Shown: positions 1 through 6,758 of the stretch, in pieces
Position numbering within the stretch: position 1 is the stretch's first letter
Layout: each line of letters opens with the position of its first letter
Source: DATDRQ01 sp035291645
GTDB taxonomy: Bacteria; Chloroflexota; Anaerolineae; Anaerolineales; UBA4823
NCBI GenBank assembly: GCA_035291645.1
Contig: DATDRQ010000281.1
Span: forward strand, 1-8,247
Reading direction: 5' to 3'
Length of the DNA stretch: 8,247 bases
Notes under the pieces: generated by a model
Seen by the model: the letters and a program-made list of their open reading frames with translations, nothing else
The model's database searches: none
What the model was told of the DNA's origin: nothing
Translations under genes and position numbers: made by a program

Positions 1-1
1 C

Positions 2-274
2 TGCTTCCGGGCGAGGCAGGCGGGCTGGAAGGTTTACTACTACCCGGAAGCTCAGATCGTTCATTTTGGCGGTCAGGGCGGCTCACGAGTCGAACCTTAC
101 CGGGCGATCCTCGCCTGGCACCGGTCGTACTGGCTCTATTATCGTAAGCACCTGGCGCGAGACTACTTTTTCTTATTCAACTGGTTTTATTATTTCTTGA
201 TGCTGGTCAAATTAATCCTTTCTCTCGGGATCAATGTTTTTCGGCGGGAGAAGGTTGTGAGCGCCCGCCGGTGA
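2..274 (+). CDS. Family 2 glycosyltransferase, C-terminal part (5' end outside window)
   Basis: An open frame enters from the left edge and ends at TGA 272-274, giving 90 residues. It begins with the late GT-A motif typical of GT2 rhamnosyltransferase/WcaA-like enzymes: C-F-R-A-R-Q-A-G-W-K-V-Y-Y-Y-P-E-A, followed by the conserved V-H-F-G-G (His about residue 21 of the visible part). In this family the region closes the acceptor side of the active site. A basic, aromatic stretch follows (HRSYWLYYRKHLARDYF) and then a hydrophobic segment (FNWFYYFLMLVKLILSLG), suggesting membrane association of the C-terminus. It probably adds a sugar to a lipid-linked glycan on the cytoplasmic face. The next gene starts 53 bases downstream on the same strand and the genes beyond it are for polysaccharide assembly, which agrees. 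The donor sugar cannot be read from this fragment. Confidence 0.8.
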   Translation, partial: CFRARQAGWKVYYYPEAQIVHFGGQGGSRVEPYRAILAWHRSYWLYYRKHLARDYFFLFNWFYYFLMLVKLILSLGINVFRREKVVSARR

Positions 275-327
275 GCATGGCTTGAAATTTGATTGAGAAA
301 GAAAACCGGTAACTCGACCAACCCAGG

Positions 328-1386
328 ATGAGCGCTCCATTCTCGACCATCTCCTTCATTTTCGAGGCGATTCTCCTGTCTGCGCTCCTGGCGGCAGTTG
401 TAGCCTGGTTCAGTATCCGGCTGGCACTGCGGGTGGGATTGCTGGACGTACCGGATAGCGCGCCCCATAAGAAACATACCGAGCCGACCCCTCTGGCCGG
501 AGGGATGGCCTTTTTTGCGGCGCTGCTGATCTCTGCCTGGGTCTCTTCGACGATAGCCGATCCGGCAGTCCGGGCTACTTTGTTGGCCGGGCTGATCGTG
601 TTCTTATTTGGGTTGTGGGACGACTTCAGAGGTATATCACCGCTGCTAAAATTCATCGGGCAGACGGCGGCGGTCATCTTGCTGATAGTCCTGGGCGTCC
701 GCATCCAGGTCTTCGAATCGCCGGAGTTCTTTTTCAGCGGCGACGGTCCGTTTTACGTCTCATTAGATATCCTATTGACCTGGTTGTGGGTGGTGGGGAT
801 CACGAACGCCTTCAATTTCGTCGACAGCACGGATGGGCTGGCGGTTGGCCTGACCGGGGTCGCGGCCGCGTTTTTCATGCTCGTGACGCTCGAATCGGGT
901 CAGCTGGAACTCTCGTATCAGAGCGCCCTTATCCTGGGAGTCTGCATCGGCTTGTTTTACTTCAACTCTCCACCTGCGCAGCTGTTCCTCGGAGATTCGG
1001 GTGCTCAGTCCATGGGTTTCATCCTGGCCGCGCTGGCAATCGCCTACCAGCCGCAGGGCGCTAACCAGTCCTCCTCCTGGGTGGTGCCGGTCCTGTTGCT
1101 CGCCGTTCCAATTTTTGATATGGCGCTGGTGGTCTTCTCGCGCCTGCGCCGCCGGCGACCGGTTTACACAGCGGCGCGCGACCACACCTACCACCGCTTG
1201 TTGGCTCTTGGGATGAACACGAATCGAGCCGGGGTCTTCATGCAAACCCTGACCTTATTGTTGGGCTGTCTGGCGTTTGTTCTTCTGACGCGACCTCCCC
1301 TGGTCGCCAACACGGTCTTTATCGGAGTAATCCTTTTGGGAGTGCTGGCGGTTCTTTATCTGGATAACCACAAACGCTGGCCATAA
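328..1386 (+). CDS. Polyprenyl-phosphate sugar-1-phosphate transferase (WecA/TagO/MraY family)
   Basis: A 352-residue multi-spanning membrane protein, the usual length for the WecA/TagO branch. These enzymes move a HexNAc-1-phosphate, commonly GlcNAc-1-P from UDP-GlcNAc, to undecaprenyl phosphate on the inner face of the membrane, the first step of many surface glycans. Visible motifs: PHKKHTEPTPLAGG (46-59); the Mg-binding pair D98-D99 in LWDDFRG; NAFNFVDSTDGLAVG (160-174) with D166 and D169; FLGDSGA (220-226); PIFD (261-264); and a C-terminal loop RDHTYHRLLALGM with H286 and H289. WecA/TagO enzymes usually have HxHH here; this one has HTYH. About ten hydrophobic segments are visible. ATG 328 is the first possible start in frame after a stop at 310-312; its ribosome site is poor (AGG touches the ATG). 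Part of the polysaccharide operon. Substrate sugar is not determined by sequence. Confidence 0.9.
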   Translation: MSAPFSTISFIFEAILLSALLAAVVAWFSIRLALRVGLLDVPDSAPHKKHTEPTPLAGGMAFFAALLISAWVSSTIADPAVRATLLAGLIVFLFGLWDDFRGISPLLKFIGQTAAVILLIVLGVRIQVFESPEFFFSGDGPFYVSLDILLTWLWVVGITNAFNFVDSTDGLAVGLTGVAAAFFMLVTLESGQLELSYQSALILGVCIGLFYFNSPPAQLFLGDSGAQSMGFILAALAIAYQPQGANQSSSWVVPVLLLAVPIFDMALVVFSRLRRRRPVYTAARDHTYHRLLALGMNTNRAGVFMQTLTLLLGCLAFVLLTRPPLVANTVFIGVILLGVLAVLYLDNHKRWP

Positions 1387-1390
1387 AATC

Positions 1391-1395
1391 AAGGA
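1391..1395 (+). promoter_or_regulatory. Ribosome binding site supporting a TTG start
   Basis: AAGGA lies 7 bases before TTG 1403. The first in-frame codons after TTG give DEWILRDEIFAAAHRWPL, which leads directly into the first membrane helix. The spacing and the natural N-terminus support TTG as the real start of the Wzz-like gene. Confidence 0.55.
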
Positions 1396-1402
1396 TACCT
1401 TC

Positions 1403-2458
1403 TTGGACGAATGGATTCTACGAGACGAAATCTTTGCAGCTGCGCACCGCTGGCCTCTGATCGTGCTCTTTATCCTGACCGGCTGCCTGCTCGGCTGGGG
1501 GCTTGCGTATCTGCTGCCATCTCCTTACCAGGCCTCGGAGGAGATCGCGGTGGAATTGAATGCTTACCGGGCAGCGGAAGACCGCTACGCTGCGGACTAT
1601 GCCGACGCAGAGTTTCGCAATCTGGATGATTACAAGCACTGGCAGATGTCCCAGCTGGAGATCCTGGTCCGGTCGGATGCTTTTCTCCAGGAAACACTCG
1701 ACCGGCTCCGCCAGGTCGATCCTGCGTGGGAGAAGACCGATGTTCCTGGCCTGCGGGGAATGCTGGAGGCCTACTGGCGGAACGCCGGGCGTTGGCGGCT
1801 CACCGCCGAGCATCCAAATCCAGAACAGGCGAGCCAGGCGGTACAGGTGTGGAAAGAGGTGATCGTCGAGAAGACCGGAGCAGCGGTCCTGCAATCTCAA
1901 GGACTGTTCGAGACCGAGATGCGCCTGCGGGCGATCGCCAATGAGCTGCTTTCCTTAAATGAGCGTTTCCAGTTGCTCCCGGAAGTCAATGCCGAGCTGG
2001 TAGACTTGCGGCTGGCTACCGGAGAGCAGCCTGCCGGCCAGCCGTTAGGAGTGGTTGAACGATGGCACCTGCAAACCCTGGCTGCCAGGGTAGGCGGTCC
2101 TGACAAAGCCTGGCAGGCGCTCCTGGAAGAATTCCCCACTTCCGACTCCTCTTCGTCAGCGTACCTGCCCTGGCTCGACCGTCTGCTCATCGCAGTGGAT
2201 GAGGAAGTAGAGGTCCTCGCGGCGCGCCGCCAGTCTCTGGAAGCGGATCAGGTTGAGTTAGAGACCCGCTGGGAAAATGCCATCCCTGCCGGACAAGGAT
2301 TATCGGCGACACTGATTGTGGCTCCCGTTTCAATAGAAAAGCCTGAAGTAAAACAGATTCGCCCGACTGGCCAGGCAGCCGCGGTGGGAGGCATCGCGGG
2401 ATTGCTGGCCTGGGGTCTATTGGTCGTGTTTCAAATTACCCGGCGGGCATACCGGTGA
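1403..2458 (+). CDS. Wzz-like polysaccharide chain-length / co-polymerase protein
   Basis: A 351-residue protein with the topology of polysaccharide co-polymerases: a short cytoplasmic N-terminus, membrane helix 1 (about 17-38), a large extracytoplasmic part, and membrane helix 2 (about 325-345) followed by a basic tail (QITRRAYR). After helix 1 comes LLPSPYQASEEIAVELNAY, like the Wzz-domain start where a Y-x-A/S-x-x-x-I/V pattern is common. Before helix 2 comes APVSIEKPEVKQIRPTGQAAAVGG, matching the proline-rich lead-in and glycine-rich second helix of Wzz. The middle is Leu/Glu/Arg/Gln-rich and helical, probably in part coiled coil (about 165-200 and 260-292). There is no Walker-type BY-kinase domain, so it resembles the kinase-free class. 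The start is TTG with an AAGGA site 7 bases upstream. Its stop overlaps the polymerase start, suggesting coupled synthesis. The sequence is divergent, so the call rests on topology and context. Confidence 0.65.
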   Translation: MDEWILRDEIFAAAHRWPLIVLFILTGCLLGWGLAYLLPSPYQASEEIAVELNAYRAAEDRYAADYADAEFRNLDDYKHWQMSQLEILVRSDAFLQETLDRLRQVDPAWEKTDVPGLRGMLEAYWRNAGRWRLTAEHPNPEQASQAVQVWKEVIVEKTGAAVLQSQGLFETEMRLRAIANELLSLNERFQLLPEVNAELVDLRLATGEQPAGQPLGVVERWHLQTLAARVGGPDKAWQALLEEFPTSDSSSSAYLPWLDRLLIAVDEEVEVLAARRQSLEADQVELETRWENAIPAGQGLSATLIVAPVSIEKPEVKQIRPTGQAAAVGGIAGLLAWGLLVVFQITRRAYR

Positions 2459-3945
2459 AGGCCGATGTCCAACAGTTATCCTGGAGTAAGCCGAGGATTC
2501 TTTCGGCGGTCTCTCGGGCTTGCTGGGTGATCTTCTTGCTCAGCCTCCCGGTAACCAGTTTTCCATTTTTTCCGGGGAGCTTCGGTGGGAGTACCTTGGT
2601 CCGCCCGCTCGCCACCTATCCTCTCCTGGTATTAATGGGGCTGGTCATTCTGCCCCGATTTCTTACCCGCCCCTTGCCGCGCACCTTGCTCTCCTTCCTG
2701 CCCTTCGTCCTGGTAGCGGTGGCGACCACGTTGCTGGCCTCTTTGCGCAGCATCGAGGGTCTCCAGGGAGTATCGGTTACCGAGCGGATGGTGCGCGCCC
2801 TCGCCACCCTTGGATTGGGGGGGTCGATATACCTGGCGATCACCCTGTGGCCTGAATCACGTGAAGACCTGCGGTTCTCTCTGCGCTGGTTGTATGCCGG
2901 CTTCGCTATCGCATTATTCTGGGGAACTCTTCAGACGGTTTACATCGTTCACTTTAATTCGGATTGGTTTGAACTGATGAGCACGGCGCAGCGTTTTATC
3001 TCGACCCGGCGCTTATTTACCAATCGTGTATCCGGGCTTACCTATGAGCCCAACTGGTTTGCCGACCAGATCGCCCTTATCTTGCTGCCCTGGTTGCTGG
3101 CGGCAGTCCTTTCCGGTAGCAGCGTATTTCGCTGGCGGTGGAGATTTTTCACGCTTGAGGGGTTACTGTTGGGGTGGTCTATTGTCTTGCTCCCCTTCAC
3201 ATTCTCACGGGCGGGCTTGCTGATCCTGTTTGTCCTGGTGGTCTTTGCGGTGCTTTTCTTCCGGGGCCCGGGCAGGCGGGCGGCTGGAATCCCGCAGGAC
3301 GGCGCAATCCTTTTCCTTAGGAGGCTGGTGGAAGTGCTGGCCATATTGGCGGTTCTGGCTGGAGGAATTTATTTTGCCGGGACCCGCAACGTCTTCTTCG
3401 CCCGTATATGGGATTTCTTTCAACATCGACCGACTCAGGGGTACATCCATTACCTAGGCGAATACTTCGAATACCTGGGTTTCGGTGCGCGCTTTGCCTA
3501 TTGGGGAACAGCGTACCAGGTTTATGAAGACTACCCGCTTCTCGGGGTTGGCCTGGGGAATTACGCCTTTTATTTTGAAGATAAGCTGCCCGACCGTCCG
3601 TTGGCGACTGTGCCAGAGGTGCTGCGTCTGATAGTCCCCGAGGAGGGGCGTAACCGCCTGATCACGGCTAAAAATCTCTATTTGCGGCTGCTGGCGGAAA
3701 CAGGATTGATCGGGACCGCCAGCTTCCTGGCTTTCGTCGTAGCGATCCTTGGGTGTGCGGTATACTTATGGTTTTCACCAGGCCGGGAGGCTCGCTTCTG
3801 GGGCATTGGGAGCTTGCTGGGAATGCTGGCCTTCAGCCTGGCGGCCTTCTCTTTTGATTCGTTTGCAGTGCCGAACATGTGGGTCGTTTTCGGATTTATC
3901 ACTGCCGCCGCGCGTCTGTGGCGTAAATTTCCGGCTGTGCAATAA
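2455..3945 (+). CDS. O-antigen ligase / Wzy-type polymerase family membrane protein
   Basis: A 496-residue, very hydrophobic protein with about ten or more membrane helices, in the Wzy/WaaL (Wzy_C, O-antigen ligase) superfamily, which joins lipid-linked glycan units or transfers finished glycan at the outer face of the membrane. Recognisable marks: RVSGLTYEPNWFA (191-203); LPFTFSRAGLLIL with the conserved R252 (246-258); a long loop at about 310-400 containing ARFAYWGTAYQVYEDYPLLGVGLGNY (345-370); and AKNLYLRLLAETGLIG (405-420), the equivalent of the usual H-N-x-x-L...E-x-G-x-x-G motif. The usual His is Lys here (K406). GTG 2455 overlaps the previous stop by 4 bases. Its position after a WecA-like and a Wzz-like gene favours a polymerase role over a ligase role, but the sequence alone does not settle this. 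Confidence 0.8.
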   Translation: MKADVQQLSWSKPRILSAVSRACWVIFLLSLPVTSFPFFPGSFGGSTLVRPLATYPLLVLMGLVILPRFLTRPLPRTLLSFLPFVLVAVATTLLASLRSIEGLQGVSVTERMVRALATLGLGGSIYLAITLWPESREDLRFSLRWLYAGFAIALFWGTLQTVYIVHFNSDWFELMSTAQRFISTRRLFTNRVSGLTYEPNWFADQIALILLPWLLAAVLSGSSVFRWRWRFFTLEGLLLGWSIVLLPFTFSRAGLLILFVLVVFAVLFFRGPGRRAAGIPQDGAILFLRRLVEVLAILAVLAGGIYFAGTRNVFFARIWDFFQHRPTQGYIHYLGEYFEYLGFGARFAYWGTAYQVYEDYPLLGVGLGNYAFYFEDKLPDRPLATVPEVLRLIVPEEGRNRLITAKNLYLRLLAETGLIGTASFLAFVVAILGCAVYLWFSPGREARFWGIGSLLGMLAFSLAAFSFDSFAVPNMWVVFGFITAAARLWRKFPAVQ

Positions 3946-3975
3946 AACTTACCATCGATTGGATCGTAAAACAAC

Positions 3976-6012
3976 ATGGGAAATAAATCTTACCGGTACA
4001 TCATCTTAGCTATTATCAGCGGTTTTGTTTTTTCATTAGCCTGCATTTGCTTGACTACCCTGGGCATTCTGGGTTTTACTTTCCTGACTGGTTCGATCAC
4101 CGGACAGCCGGGAGAAGGCCTTTTCTCCTTTACCCCGACCAGCACACCAGAAATCCTGCGTCCAACCCTGGATGAACCGCCGGTTGGCGTCTCCGCACTG
4201 GACAGCCAAACGGTACCTGTGGAGACCTTGAAGACTCTGCGGAGGACAGAGGCGCCACTCAACGATTTGCATGATTTGGCGCTCCGCCTGGAAGGCAAGG
4301 AGAATGTCCCCAAGACTGTCGATCCGCCAGCAGGTGAGTTCGTACTGGAGGCGCGGCATTCATTTTGGGTCTCGAACGTCGACACCAACGAAAACTTTCA
4401 GGTCTCAGCGACCTTACGTTATGTCACCCCACACCTGTACTTCTGGATCCAGGACGAAGTCGACTATGATGAGAAGGCATTGCGCGATCTGGCTGAAACC
4501 TTCGAAACCCAAATCTACCCGGTTACCAGGGAATTCTTTGGAAGCGAGTGGACCCCAGGTGTAGATGGCGATCCGCATTTATACATCTTGTACAGCGAAG
4601 GAGTCGGTTTCTCACTGGCTGGTTACTTCTCTTCCGCTGACGAAAACCACCCGCTCGTGCACGAATATTCGAACGCGCACGAGATGTTTATCCTCAACGC
4701 GGATAACGTCGATCTGGGGGAAGAGTTTGCTTATGCAGTCCTGGCCCACGAGTTCCAGCACATGATCCACTGGAACCGGGACCGCAACGAATCTTCCTGG
4801 ATCAACGAGGGATTCTCCGAGCTGGCGGCATTCTTGAACGGCTATGCGGTCGGTTCTGATCGCGGTTATATCCGGGATCCGGATGTTCAGCTGAACGACT
4901 GGCCGAACGATGAAAGCAGTACGCTCCCTCACTACGGCGCGTCCTTTCTTTTCCTGGATTATTTTCTTAATCGATTCGGGCGAGAAGCCACCCAGGCATT
5001 GGTTGCCCACTCCTCAAATGGGTTAGAAGCTGTGGATGAGGTGTTGGAGGAGATCGAGGCAACCGATCCTGGATCTGGAGGACCAATCGGGGCAGACGAC
5101 CTGATTTTGGATTGGATGTTGGCCAATTACCTTGATGACAACACTGTCGCAGATGGCAGGTTTACTTACGAGAATTACCAGCATGCTCCCCAGGCTGAGG
5201 CAACCGAGACGGTGACCGACTGTCCCCTGGGCTGGCAGACCAGGGATGTGAACCAGTATGGCGTCGACTATATACGCCTCAGATGCCGGGGGAGTTATGG
5301 TCTTTCCTTCGAAGGTTCTACCGTGGCGAGTGTAATTCCTGCCGATCCGTACTCGGGGAAATATGCTTTTTGGTCGAACAAGGGGGATGAGTCGGATATG
5401 ATGTTGACCAGGGAATTCGATTTCCGCCAGCACGAGGGACCGCTCACTCTGACTTACTGGACCTGGTACGATCTGGAAGAAGACTATGATTACACCTACC
5501 TGGAGGTCTCTGAAGACGGCGAGGACTGGGAGATCATCACGACCCCTTCCGGCACAGCCGAGGACCCGTCTGGCAACAGCTACGGTTGGGGCTATAACGG
5601 CGACAGCCGCGGATGGTTCCAGGAGAAGATTGATTTATCCCAGTTTGCAGGTAAGAAAGTCCGGGTGCGCTTCGAATACGTTACGGATGCGGCGGTGAAC
5701 GGGGAAGGAATGCTGCTGGATGACATCGCCGTACCGGAAATCGGTTACTACTCGGATTTCGAGACGGATTCCGGCGGCTGGGAGGCGGCTGGCTGGGTTC
5801 GCATCCAGAATATCCTGCCTCAGACCTTCCGCCTGGCGTTGATCAGCATGGGAGATAAGCCTTCCGTCTCCTATATCCCTGTGCGAGCCGATTCTTCCGC
5901 CGAGATCGAGTTCGAGATCGGCGGTGAGGTGGACGAGGTGGTCCTGGTGGTCACCGGTACGACCCGTTTTACTCGCCAGAAAGCCGCTTACCGCTTTGAA
6001 ATAACCCCCTGA
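3976..6012 (+). CDS. Membrane-anchored zinc metalloprotease with InhA-like C-terminal domains
   Basis: A 678-residue protein. Residues about 8-38 are one long hydrophobic segment after a short basic start, so a signal anchor or signal peptide; a Thr/Pro-rich linker follows (SFTPTSTPE, 51-59). The catalytic domain holds LAHEFQHMIHWNRD: H258, E259 and H262 form HExxH, and WINEGFSEL supplies E278 (or E282) as likely third zinc ligand, a gluzincin pattern close to hyicolysin-type (M30) peptidases. From about 440 on it resembles the C-terminal domains of immune inhibitor A (M6): GKYAFWSNKGDESDMMLTREFDF, TYWTWYDLEEDYDYTYLEVSEDG, then DPSG, GWGYNGDSRGWFQEKIDLSQFAGKKV and LLDDIAVPEI, and last SDFETDSGGWEAAGW. 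It should work outside the cell or at the surface, cutting proteins. It lies 30 bases after the polymerase gene without a clear ribosome site, and is followed by a strong terminator. Substrate is unknown. Confidence 0.85.
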   Translation: MGNKSYRYIILAIISGFVFSLACICLTTLGILGFTFLTGSITGQPGEGLFSFTPTSTPEILRPTLDEPPVGVSALDSQTVPVETLKTLRRTEAPLNDLHDLALRLEGKENVPKTVDPPAGEFVLEARHSFWVSNVDTNENFQVSATLRYVTPHLYFWIQDEVDYDEKALRDLAETFETQIYPVTREFFGSEWTPGVDGDPHLYILYSEGVGFSLAGYFSSADENHPLVHEYSNAHEMFILNADNVDLGEEFAYAVLAHEFQHMIHWNRDRNESSWINEGFSELAAFLNGYAVGSDRGYIRDPDVQLNDWPNDESSTLPHYGASFLFLDYFLNRFGREATQALVAHSSNGLEAVDEVLEEIEATDPGSGGPIGADDLILDWMLANYLDDNTVADGRFTYENYQHAPQAEATETVTDCPLGWQTRDVNQYGVDYIRLRCRGSYGLSFEGSTVASVIPADPYSGKYAFWSNKGDESDMMLTREFDFRQHEGPLTLTYWTWYDLEEDYDYTYLEVSEDGEDWEIITTPSGTAEDPSGNSYGWGYNGDSRGWFQEKIDLSQFAGKKVRVRFEYVTDAAVNGEGMLLDDIAVPEIGYYSDFETDSGGWEAAGWVRIQNILPQTFRLALISMGDKPSVSYIPVRADSSAEIEFEIGGEVDEVVLVVTGTTRFTRQKAAYRFEITP

Positions 6013-6032
6013 TCGGTAGTTTTCTCCCTGAT

Positions 6033-6065
6033 ATAGAAAAGCCAGCAGGCAGCTGGCTTTTCTAT
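6033..6065 (+). terminator. Strong intrinsic terminator, probably bidirectional
   Basis: A perfect 14-bp stem: ATAGAAAAGCCAGC (6033-6046), loop AGGCA (6047-6051), GCTGGCTTTTCTAT (6052-6065). It starts 20 bases after the protease stop codon. The stem has A-runs on the left arm and T-runs on the right arm, so it can act in both directions. No other hairpin this strong was seen in the window. Confidence 0.9.
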
Positions 6066-6263
6066 TACTTAACCCAGGTTGCCGCCTTCAGACCTTCATA
6101 CTCAGGAGGGTAGAGTTTTTTTTGGGCGTGCGAAGCCTGCACTCAACAACCCTTGATCTCTTTCAAGGATAATTACCTGACGTCTGAATTTGTAACGGGA
6201 GGCAACTTTGGATATTTTTCTAAATTGAGAGGGAAGGATTCCGGCAGATGGGATAGACAGAAT
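6066..6263. other. Intergenic stretch without a convincing gene
   Basis: Between the two terminator hairpins there is no ORF of convincing length, tRNA fold or repeat. It contains a run of eight T (6116-6123). On the minus strand a 25-codon frame (6142 down to 6065, GTG start, TAA stop) ends in YPPEYEGLKAATWVK, and its stop codon is the outer edge of the terminator hairpin. This could be a tiny gene, the decayed end of a former gene, or chance. The remainder (about 6143-6263) is AT-richer than the neighbouring genes and shows nothing recognisable. Confidence 0.4.
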
Positions 6264-6285
6264 AAGCCGGGGATAGCCCCGGCTT
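6264..6285 (-). terminator. Candidate terminator of the YtxH-like gene
   Basis: A 9-bp perfect stem, AAGCCGGGG (6264-6272) with CCCCGGCTT (6277-6285), closed by the 4-base loop ATAG. It lies about 35 bases beyond the stop of the minus-strand gene that ends at 6320. Read on the minus strand the tail is ATTCTGTC, only weakly T-rich, so termination may be incomplete. The stem itself is GC-rich and clear. Confidence 0.55.
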
Positions 6286-6319
6286 GACCGGATTTATTAC
6301 CGTTAGCTAAACTAAGCGG

Positions 6320-6556
6320 TTACTCGGGGATCTGGCTTTCTGGAGAAGCTGGAGCACGCAGCGCTGCCAACCGGGATTCCAGTTCTGCCCGACGTTGAGC
6401 CGCGGCATCCGCTACTTCGGAGCGAATCTCGTATACCCTTTCCTTCATCCCGGTTCTGAGTTCCTCTCCTGAAGAAGGCGCCAATAATATAGCCACCGAG
6501 GCTCCGATCAATCCGCCAAGGACGGCTCCTAAAAGAAAGCTGCCCAATCGTTGCAT
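6320..6556 (-). CDS. Small YtxH-like membrane protein
   Basis: A 78-residue protein with the typical YtxH pattern: an N-terminal membrane helix rich in glycine (FLLGAVLGGLIGASVAILLAP, about 7-27, a possible glycine zipper), directly followed by the family signature LLAPSSGEELR (24-34), then a charged helical tail rich in Glu, Arg and Ala (35-68) and a short Pro/Ser-rich end. YtxH-family proteins are small general-stress or envelope proteins of uncertain mechanism. The start is well supported: on the minus strand AAGGAGA precedes ATG (core GGAG at 6564-6567, 7-base spacing). It is a single-gene unit facing away from the adenosine deaminase gene, with a candidate hairpin terminator after its stop. 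Nothing in the neighbourhood tells its partner or trigger. Confidence 0.8.
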   Translation of the reverse strand: MQRLGSFLLGAVLGGLIGASVAILLAPSSGEELRTGMKERVYEIRSEVADAAAQRRAELESRLAALRAPASPESQIPE

Positions 6557-6589
6557 CTTCTTTCTCCTTTATTTTTGGGATATGTGTTT

Positions 6590-6620
6590 GGCTGGAAGAT
6601 CTTGCGCCAACAAGATAGCC
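6590..6620. repeat. Imperfect inverted repeat in the leader/promoter zone of the YtxH-like gene
   Basis: ATCTTG (6599-6604) and CAAGAT (6611-6616) are separated by 6 bases. Outside them GGCT (6590-6593) pairs with AGCC (6617-6620), leaving a 5-base bulge on the left arm. A possible minus-strand promoter overlaps it: TTGGTT (bases 6641-6636) and TATCTT (6617-6612) with an 18-base spacer. It could be an operator or an mRNA leader hairpin. The arms are short, so chance is a real alternative. Confidence 0.3.
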
Positions 6621-6717
6621 TAGAACCTACAACCAAACCAAGGGTTCCGCCTTGCAAAGACTGATTTCGGGAGTATAAAAAAATTCGGCGAAACACCTAG
6701 AATTGCAATGAGAGAAT

Positions 6718-6723
6718 TATAAT
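6718..6723 (+). promoter_or_regulatory. Candidate -10 element of the adenosine deaminase gene
   Basis: A perfect TATAAT lies 35 bases before ATG 6759, in an AT-rich block within otherwise GC-richer DNA. No good -35 hexamer lies at 16-18 bases upstream; the nearest TTG-type hexamer (TTGCAA, 6703-6708) is only 9 bases away. If used, transcription would begin near 6730 and leave a leader of about 30 bases. Confidence 0.4.
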
Positions 6724-6758
6724 ACTGAAACATTCCCTTATGAGAGCTTGATTATCGC

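Noticed and set aside
275..327. Separate promoter before the WecA-like gene (TTGAAA near 283)
   Set aside because: No -10 element at a suitable distance; the short spacing fits read-through within an operon.
772..1245. 157-codon minus-strand open frame
   Set aside because: It lies fully within the WecA-like gene, has no recognisable protein character (Arg/His/Gln-rich), and the plus frame carries all family motifs.
1418..1900. 160-codon minus-strand open frame
   Set aside because: Antisense to the Wzz-like gene; low-complexity Arg/Pro/Leu composition typical of a shadow frame in GC-rich DNA.
3976..4056. Possible lipoprotein signal in the protease N-terminus (F-S-L-A-C, Cys at residue 23)
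   Set aside because: The -3 residue is Ser instead of Leu and the hydrophobic segment continues well beyond the Cys, so a signal anchor is the better reading.
4612..5010. 132-codon minus-strand open frame
   Set aside because: Antisense to the catalytic domain of the metalloprotease, which is unmistakable on the plus strand.
5023..5433. 136-codon minus-strand open frame
   Set aside because: Antisense to the protease; no motif, no ribosome site, no independent context.
6091..6123. Second terminator ending in the T8 run
   Set aside because: Only a 5-bp stem with a wobble pair (CCTTC/GGAGG) can be formed and six bases separate it from the T run; too weak.
6703..6708. TTGCAA as -35 of the add promoter
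   Set aside because: It is only 9 bases from the TATAAT at 6718-6723, far below the usual 16-18.
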